DNA of 64,000 bases from Corallococcus carmarthensis (GTDB lineage: Bacteria > Myxococcota > Myxococcia > Myxococcales > Myxococcaceae): positions 1 through 64,000 of the forward strand of contig NZ_RAWE01000002.1 of the NCBI RefSeq assembly GCF_003611695.1. Reading direction: 5' to 3'. Both the position numbers and the translations under genes were made by a program. Positions within the stretch are counted from its first letter, which is position 1; each line of letters begins with the position of its first letter. A model generated the notes under the pieces. The model was not told where the DNA came from. It saw nothing but the letters and a program-made list of their open reading frames with translations, and searched no databases. Below, in pieces: positions 59,229 through 64,000 of the stretch.

Positions 59229-59450
59229 CTAGTAGCAGCCCACCTGGGACGCGTCCTCGTAGATGACCTGGCCGCCGTCCTCGCACATCCGGTGGTTCGG
59301 GTTGTAGATGTCCTGGTAGATGTTGCCGCCCGCCGACGGGGTGATGTTGTACGTGGTGCCACCGACGGTGGACGTCCAGAAGCCCGTCACGTCGGGCGTG
59401 CCCTGCACGGTGCCCAGCAGCTCGGAGATGTTCTTGCGCGTGTACCGCAT
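59229..59450 (-). CDS. putative precursor peptide 1
   Basis: 73 aa; GGAG 8 nt upstream of ATG and a promoter-like pair about 45 bp further up. Leader MRYTRKNISELLGTVQGT, PDVTGFWTSTVGG; C-terminal half NIYQDIYNPNHRMCEDGG and DASQVGCY with Cys56 and Cys72. First gene of the seven-gene operon peptide 1, 2, 3, GH57-DUF1611 fusion, ABC exporter, TM protein, subtilase. Tandem duplication with drift outside the leader is evident from comparison of the three copies. Confidence 0.87.
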   Translation of the reverse strand: MRYTRKNISELLGTVQGTPDVTGFWTSTVGGTTYNITPSAGGNIYQDIYNPNHRMCEDGGQVIYEDASQVGCY

Positions 59451-59493
59451 GGTGAGACTCCAGGTGTTGAGGGGGGATCAGGCGGAGCCGTGA

Positions 59494-59522
59494 ATCCTAG
59501 GAAGGGACCGGGGAGCGGGCAA
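59494..59522 (-). promoter_or_regulatory. candidate sigma-70-type promoter of the peptide operon
   Basis: On the minus strand TTGCCC (-35, 59517-59522) is separated by exactly 17 bp from TAGGAT (-10, 59494-59499). It lies 43 bp upstream of the first peptide's start in the 101-bp gap before the membrane-protein gene. The match to TTGACA/TATAAT is partial but the spacing is ideal. Confidence 0.5.
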
Positions 59523-59551
59523 GCCAGGGGAGGGCAGGGGGTCTGGAAGTG

Positions 59552-60109
59552 TCAGGAAACCCGCGTGTATTCCTGTTTCACGGTCTCACCGGACCCACCG
59601 CCCGGGATCCTGGGACGCATGCCTGCGTTCAGCCAGGGTTCGAGCGCGAGCTGCACGCCGCACGCCGCGACGGTGACGAGCGCGGCCGTGAAGCCTGGCG
59701 CCTTCCACGCGCCGACGACGGCCGCCGCGGCGATGACCCAGGGGCGGATCAGCGTGAACGGCCCCAGGACCACCACGCTCGCGAGCGTCCGCGCATCCGC
59801 CTCCGCGGCGGCCCAGACACCCATGCCCACCAGGGTCAGGGTCGCGTACGGCAGGAGCACCCAGAGGATCGCCTGCGCGCAGACGAGGAGTTGCGCGAAC
59901 AGGCCCGGCGCGAACAGGCAGGCCCCGGCGATGCCGCAGCCCACCACGGAGGTCGTGAAGACCCCTCGCAGCATCCCCCGGCGGATGGCGGCCCGGTAGA
60001 CGTCGGCCTTGAAGATGCGGGCATCCCGTCCCGCGGCGACCCGGAAGCCGCAGAACGACGCATCCGTGATGGCGAGCAGCGCCAGCAGCACGGGAAGGAC
60101 GGCGTTCAT
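59552..60109 (-). CDS. hypothetical membrane protein, 185 aa
   Basis: ATG 60109 overlaps the methyltransferase stop (ATGA). About five hydrophobic segments (VLPVLLALLAITDASFCGF, GVFTTSVVGCGIAGACLF, LLVCAQAILWVLLPYATLTLVGMGVWAA, TALVTVAACGVQLAL) with a basic loop GRDARIFKADVYRAAIRRGML. Not recognised. It is second gene of a two-gene operon with the methyltransferase and ends 101 bp upstream of the peptide operon on the same strand, so functional association with that system is possible. Confidence 0.8.
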   Translation of the reverse strand: MNAVLPVLLALLAITDASFCGFRVAAGRDARIFKADVYRAAIRRGMLRGVFTTSVVGCGIAGACLFAPGLFAQLLVCAQAILWVLLPYATLTLVGMGVWAAAEADARTLASVVVLGPFTLIRPWVIAAAAVVGAWKAPGFTAALVTVAACGVQLALEPWLNAGMRPRIPGGGSGETVKQEYTRVS

Positions 60110-61020
60110 CGCGCGGGTCCCAGCCGTGCGCGCAGCGGTCCCAGGTGGCGCATGAGCGGTTCCCACAGCTCCGCGCGGGCCCCCAGCGTGGCGGTCATCG
60201 GACGCAGCACGGCGCCGAGCAGGTTCCGGGCACCGTCCAGGGACGCGCAGGTGAACCCGGTCTCCGCGCGGGCCGCCGACAGCAGGGTCTGCGTGGAGTG
60301 GACGCGCCGCGCGGAGACGACGCCATCATGGCGCGCGAGCGGCTCCCGCATGCGGGCCTGGTGGAACATCCACGAACCCCAGGGCGAGAGCACCGAGTGC
60401 TGGATGTCGTAGTGCAAGAAGGCCAGGCCCTGCCGCTGGCCGGCGAAGAACGCGTTCAGGTCGTTGCCGCGAAAGTGATGCAACACACCCGTGGAGATGA
60501 AGATGTGTCCAGGCTGCTCGAGCTGGAACGCGTTCGCGACCTTGAGCTCGCATGAGAGGGATTCCTCTTCCGCGAGCCGCCGGGCGTTCTCCACCAGCGT
60601 CACGTTCATGTCGCAGCCGATGATTTCGACATCGCGCCCCAGCCGCCCATGCGCCGCGAGCGAGCGGACGACGTAGCCAAGCCCACAGCCGACGTCGACG
60701 ATGCGCAGCGGCGGCTTCACGCCGGCGTCGCGCAGCACTTGCAGCAGGGGCAACAGCACGCAGCGGATGCGGTCCGCTTGCAGGAACTCCTCGCTCAGCC
60801 GCTGCAGCTCGATGTGGGAGCGCAGGAGGGCCAGGTTGCAGGCCTCGACGTCGAGCGTGTCATTGGAGGCGGGAAGCCGCTGCACGAACCGCGCGGCGGA
60901 GCGCTGCCCGTTCGCCATGAGCCGCGCCACGACGGACTCGCGGGACACCGGCCGGGGCTGGAGCGTCGCGACGTCGTAGTCGACGATGAGGTCTGAGATT
61001 TCCAGCAGGTCGGAGGGCAT
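60106..61020 (-). CDS. SAM-dependent methyltransferase
   Basis: 304 aa; ATG 61020 (MPSDLLEISDLIVDYD) is chosen because the frame upstream reads as low-complexity non-coding sequence. An N-terminal helical domain of ~110 residues is followed by a class I methyltransferase core: motif I LRIVDVGCGLGYVVRSLA, acidic strand end IIGCDMN, then ISTGVLHHFRGNDLNAFFAG and FLHYDIQHSVL. A C-terminal helical part follows (ARAETGFTCASLDGARNLLGAVLRP). The substrate is unknown. Coupled with the membrane protein gene. It could modify a product of the neighbouring peptide operon or act independently. Confidence 0.87.
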   Translation of the reverse strand: MPSDLLEISDLIVDYDVATLQPRPVSRESVVARLMANGQRSAARFVQRLPASNDTLDVEACNLALLRSHIELQRLSEEFLQADRIRCVLLPLLQVLRDAGVKPPLRIVDVGCGLGYVVRSLAAHGRLGRDVEIIGCDMNVTLVENARRLAEEESLSCELKVANAFQLEQPGHIFISTGVLHHFRGNDLNAFFAGQRQGLAFLHYDIQHSVLSPWGSWMFHQARMREPLARHDGVVSARRVHSTQTLLSAARAETGFTCASLDGARNLLGAVLRPMTATLGARAELWEPLMRHLGPLRARLGPAR

Positions 61021-61468
61021 TCCAGCGCGGGCACGGTGACGGTGGCGGTGTGGCCGGCGGAGTGTACTGCATCGCACGCGCCGACGCGGCTGACAGGGGG
61101 CGAGCGTGCCGCCCATCCCAGCGGTCCGGGGACGGCTCCAGCATTCAACAGAAAGACTGTATTGCCAGGATGGTTTTGATTCCTGGGATGGGAATGACAT
61201 TGGCCGCGGCCGCGGTGTCCAGTTCCAGGTCGCAGGCAATGGAGACGCGGAAGAAGCCGCACCTGGCGGTTGAGATGGATGCGGTCGTCCTCGCGGCGCG
61301 GTGATCCGCGAGGGACGCCCATCCACCACGCGGAGGCTGCTGACGCGGAGGCCCTGTCGTTCGGTGCGGGCACATGGCCCTGCCCTGCCCGGACGATTGC
61401 GGAATGCCTTTCCCAAACTCAGATACCTGCCTGCATTAACCATCCGTCATCACTCAGGAGATTTGAGA
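61021..61468. other. 448-bp intergenic region
   Basis: It separates the methyltransferase (minus) from the ice-binding-like gene (plus), so it must hold both promoters. The segment around 61150-61200 is visibly less G/C-rich than the surroundings. A weak minus-strand reading frame (61145-61375) is the only candidate gene. TTGCGG (61397) and AGATAC (61421) with an 18-bp gap may be a weak promoter for the downstream gene. Nothing else is recognised. Confidence 0.6.
61145..61375 (-). CDS. doubtful small ORF, 76 aa
   Basis: Its 3' half has coding-like codon use and an ordered, hydrophobic C-terminus (VSIACDLELDTAAAANV, then IPIPGIKTILAIQSFC). The 5' half is Pro/Arg-rich and looks non-coding, no ribosome binding site precedes the ATG, and no better start is visible. 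It could be a small peptide upstream of the methyltransferase gene, a gene remnant, or chance. Confidence 0.2.
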   Translation of the reverse strand: MCPHRTTGPPRQQPPRGGWASLADHRAARTTASISTARCGFFRVSIACDLELDTAAAANVIPIPGIKTILAIQSFC

Positions 61469-64000
61469 ATGAGAAGATCCATGATTCAAACCCAAGCCGC
61501 TGGAGGCCTGTTTTCAAGACTGGCTTCCCTCGTCTTGAGCCTGGCGCTCCTCTCCGCCTGCGGCAGTGTGCGGGAGGCAAGCGAAGGTGAGGAGATGGGC
61601 GTCTCCCAGGCGGCCATTGCTGTCGCGCCCTCGCTGGGCACGGCCCAGAGCTTCGCCGTGCTGGGGGCTTCCACGGTGACCAACACCGGTCCGACCGTCA
61701 TCGCGGGAGACCTGGGCGTCAGCCCAGGCACCGCGATCACGGGTTTTCCTCCGGGGCTCGTGGTCGGAGGGGTGATCCACGCGGCTGACGCGGTGGCGGC
61801 CCAGGCCCAGAGCGACACCACGGCCGCGTACAACAACCTGGCAGGGCAGCCCTGTGACTTCACGCTCCCGTCCGCGGAGCTCGGGGGCCTGACGCTCGTG
61901 CCGGGCGTCTACTGTTTCTCCTCGGCCTCGGCCCAGCTCACCGGCGCGCTCGCGCTCAACGCCCAGGGCAACCCCAACGCCGTCTGGGTGTTCAAGATCG
62001 CGAGCACCCTGATCACGGCCAGCAACTCGTCCGTGCTGCTGATCAATGGCGCGCAGGCCTGCAACGTCTTCTGGCAGGTCGGAAGCTCGGCCACCATCGG
62101 CACGGGCTCGGACTTCGTCGGGAACATCCTCGCGCTCACGAGCATCACCCTGACGACCGACGCGACCGTCGCCGGCAGGGCCCTGGCGCGCAATGGCGCG
62201 GTCACGCTGGACTCCAATGAGGTCACCATCTCCGCGTGTGCCGGACCGGTCACGCCCCTCCCTCCTACCGTGGGCAAGGCCTTCAGCCCGGCCACCATCA
62301 ACGCGGGCGGTATCTCGACCCTCACCATCACCTTGAGCAACCCGGACCCCACGGTTGCCACCCTCACGTCGCCGCTCGTCGACACGCTGCCTGCGGGCGT
62401 GACGGTGGCGGGCCCGGCCACCACCACGTGCGGTGGGACCGCCACCACCACCGCTTCGACGGTGACGCAGACGGGAGGCGCCATCCCGGCCAACGGTTCG
62501 TGCACCGTGACGGTGCCGGTCACCGCGACCGCCGGCGGCAACTACATCAACTCGCTGGCTATCGGCGCGCTGCAGACCGGCAACGGGAGCAATGTCGCTC
62601 CGGCCGCCGCGACCCTGACGGTGGCCCAGCCCGCGATCGCGCCCACGGTCGGCAAGGCCTTCAGCCCGGCCACCATCAACGCGGGTGGCACCTCGACCCT
62701 CACCATCACCTTGAGCAATGCCAGCGCCACGCCCGCGGTCCTGACGTCGCCGCTCGTGGACACGCTGCCTGCGGGCGTGACGGTGTCGGGCGCGGCCACC
62801 ACCACGTGCGGCGGGGCTGTCACCACCACCGCTTCGACGGTGACGCTGACGGGTGGCTCCATCCCGGCCAATGGCTCCTGCACCGTGACGGTGCCGGTCA
62901 CCGCGGCCGCTGGCGGTAACTACATCAATTCGATCGCCGCTGGCGCGCTGCAGACCGGCAACGGGAGCAATGCCGCTCCGGCCATCGCGACCCTGACCGT
63001 CAATGCTCCGGCCGGGGGCGCTCCGACGCTCGGCAAGGCCTTCAGCCCTCCCACCATCAACGCGGGCGGCATCTCCATCCTCACCATCACCTTGAGCAAC
63101 ACCAGCGCCACGCCCGCGGTCCTGACGGCGCCACTCGTCGACACGCTGCCTGCGGGCGTGACGGTGTCTGGCACGGCCAGCACCACGTGCGGCGGGGCTG
63201 TCACCACCAGCGCTTCGACGGTGACGCTGACGGGTGGCACGATTCCGGCCAATGGCTCCTGCACCGTGACGGTGCCGGTGACGGCGCCCTCCGGGGGCAG
63301 CTTCATCAACGCGCTGCCCGCCGGTGCCCTGCAGACCGGCAACGGGAACAATGCCGCTCCGGCCATCGCGACCCTGACCGTCAATGCTCCGGCGGGGGGC
63401 GCTCCGACGCTCGGCAAGGCCTTCAGCCCGGCCACCATCAACGCGGGTGGCATCTCCATCCTCACCATCACCTTGAGCAACACCAGCGCCACGCCCGCGG
63501 TCCTGACGGCGCCGCTCGTCGATACGCTGCCCGCGGGCGTGACGGTGGCGGGCGCGGCCAGCACCACGTGCGGCGGAGCTGTCACCACCACCGCTTCGAC
63601 GGTGACGCTGACGGGTGGCACGATTCCGGCCAATGGCTCCTGCACCGTGACGGTGCCGGTGACGGCGCCTGCCGGGGGCAGCTTCATCAACGCGCTGCCT
63701 GCCGGCGCCCTGCAGACCGGCAACGGAAACAATGCCGCTCCGGCCATCGCGACCCTGACCGTCAATGCTCCGGCCGGGGGCGCGCCGACGCTCGGGAAGG
63801 CCTTCAGTCCTTCCACGATCAACCCGGGCGGCATCTCCACCCTCACCATCACCTTGAGCAACACCAGCGCCACGCCCGCGGTCCTGACGGCGCCGCTCGT
63901 GGACACGCTGCCCGCGGGCGTGACGGTGGCGGGCGCGGCCAGCACCACGTGTGGCGGGGCTGTCACCACCACCGCTTCGACAGTGACGTTGATGGGCGGC
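61469..64000 (+). CDS. DUF3494 ice-binding-like lipoprotein with DUF11-type repeats, 3' partial
   Basis: 844 residues to the window end without a stop; AGGAG precedes ATG 61469. Signal peptide with lipobox LLSACGS. Residues about 50-255 form a DUF3494 beta-helix: SFAVLGASTVTNTGPTVIAGDLGVSPG, then VWVFKIASTLITASNSSVLL and GNILALTSITLTTDATVAGRALARNGAVTLDSN, all characteristic of ice-binding proteins and their adhesin relatives. After residue ~265 come five repeats of 126-127 aa starting KAFSPATINAGG, each with LVDTLPAGVTV, TTCGG and GSCTVTVPVTA, a DUF11-like Ig fold. Such proteins are exported to the surface and mediate adhesion or ice binding. The gene continues beyond the window. Confidence 0.92.
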   Translation, partial: MRRSMIQTQAAGGLFSRLASLVLSLALLSACGSVREASEGEEMGVSQAAIAVAPSLGTAQSFAVLGASTVTNTGPTVIAGDLGVSPGTAITGFPPGLVVGGVIHAADAVAAQAQSDTTAAYNNLAGQPCDFTLPSAELGGLTLVPGVYCFSSASAQLTGALALNAQGNPNAVWVFKIASTLITASNSSVLLINGAQACNVFWQVGSSATIGTGSDFVGNILALTSITLTTDATVAGRALARNGAVTLDSNEVTISACAGPVTPLPPTVGKAFSPATINAGGISTLTITLSNPDPTVATLTSPLVDTLPAGVTVAGPATTTCGGTATTTASTVTQTGGAIPANGSCTVTVPVTATAGGNYINSLAIGALQTGNGSNVAPAAATLTVAQPAIAPTVGKAFSPATINAGGTSTLTITLSNASATPAVLTSPLVDTLPAGVTVSGAATTTCGGAVTTTASTVTLTGGSIPANGSCTVTVPVTAAAGGNYINSIAAGALQTGNGSNAAPAIATLTVNAPAGGAPTLGKAFSPPTINAGGISILTITLSNTSATPAVLTAPLVDTLPAGVTVSGTASTTCGGAVTTSASTVTLTGGTIPANGSCTVTVPVTAPSGGSFINALPAGALQTGNGNNAAPAIATLTVNAPAGGAPTLGKAFSPATINAGGISILTITLSNTSATPAVLTAPLVDTLPAGVTVAGAASTTCGGAVTTTASTVTLTGGTIPANGSCTVTVPVTAPAGGSFINALPAGALQTGNGNNAAPAIATLTVNAPAGGAPTLGKAFSPSTINPGGISTLTITLSNTSATPAVLTAPLVDTLPAGVTVAGAASTTCGGAVTTTASTVTLMGG
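62270..64000 (+). repeat. 378-381-bp near-identical coding repeats
   Basis: Repeat starts, marked by GGCAAGGCCTTCAG, fall at about 62273, 62651, 63032, 63413 and 63794 (spacing 378, 381, 381, 381). Copies 3, 4 and 5 are almost identical at DNA level. The last is cut at the window end. Confidence 0.93.

Noticed and set aside
60106-61443. N-terminal 141-residue extension of the methyltransferase
   Set aside because: The extension is Arg/Pro/Ser-rich, without domain or codon bias. MPSDLLEIS at 61020 begins the family-like part.
61909-63972. three long minus-strand frames opposite the repeats
   Set aside because: They mirror the repetitive Thr/Val/Ala codons of the plus-strand DUF3494/DUF11 gene, which has a signal peptide, lipobox and continuous domains.

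Overview
The window looks like a chromosomal contig from a myxobacterium, most likely Myxococcaceae (Corallococcus or Myxococcus type). This is inferred from the very G+C-rich sequence with strong G/C preference at third codon positions, from the typical protein families (M56-lytic transglycosylase fusion, carboxypeptidase-regulatory-like repeats, a TonB-plug-like segment fused to a VWA domain, HEAT-repeat proteins, ice-binding DUF3494 protein) and from the many secreted hydrolases. The first 39 bases are a Nextera sequencing adapter, so base 1 is an assembly edge. The right edge also cuts a gene inside near-identical repeats. No phage, IS element or CRISPR array was seen.

Layout. 41-2129: an M56/lytic transglycosylase protein and an unknown protein. 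2224-6126 (minus): a cluster with a translation flavour, made of a 52-codon ORF, a terminator-like hairpin, two aberrant tRNA genes (Tyr GTA and Trp CCA), an HNH endonuclease and a 940-aa Clp-type AAA+ protein. The Clp protein carries a C-terminal domain resembling release factor 2 without the GGQ and SPF motifs. 6210-15951: metabolic and housekeeping genes (quinone reductase, MFS/MarR pair, esterase-like hydrolase, S9 peptidase, GFA protein, FAD dehydrogenase, methyltransferase, Tag glycosylase). 15959-17614: three consecutive SAF/CpaB-like proteins without other pilus genes. 17727-21385: a VOC protein, a double-metalloprotease-motif protein with an 11-residue repeat helix, a lipoprotein and a HEAT protein. 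21399-23729: a secreted GH43-like protein and a GH19 chitinase with ricin lectin domain. 23926-25557: an unknown Ser/Lys-rich protein and a DJ-1/PfpI protein. 25601-30802: a four-gene operon of VWA protein, histidine kinase, response regulator and a small domain paralogous to the VWA protein's N-terminus. 30946-34202: GapN-like dehydrogenase and two pterin-synthase homologues around an SDR. 35052-39992: esterases and hydrolases with TetR and AraC regulators, the TetR gene having two clear operators. 40044-45411: DUF3142 protein, a large secreted TPR-like protein and a YfhO-like membrane protein. 45421-49957: a DNase I-fold protein with a Cys-rich partner, and a molybdenum hydroxylase. 50211-52829: a long carboxypeptidase-regulatory-repeat protein.

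The most notable locus is 52835-59522 (minus). One tightly packed operon, preceded by a plausible sigma-70-type promoter, encodes three paralogous 72-73 aa peptides with a conserved N-terminal 'leader' and divergent C-termini with two cysteines each. They are followed by a 994-aa fusion of a GH57 branching-enzyme-like module with a DUF1611 (DgcN-like) P-loop module, a peptidase-less ABC exporter, a one-TM protein and a cytosolic subtilase. It has the architecture of a RiPP-type peptide pathway (precursors, candidate tailoring enzyme, exporter, leader peptidase) but no recognised RiPP modification enzyme, and is proposed here as a candidate undescribed system. A methyltransferase and membrane-protein pair (59552-61020) lies just upstream. 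The window ends in a DUF3494 ice-binding-like lipoprotein followed by about 127-aa repeats, cut by the contig end.
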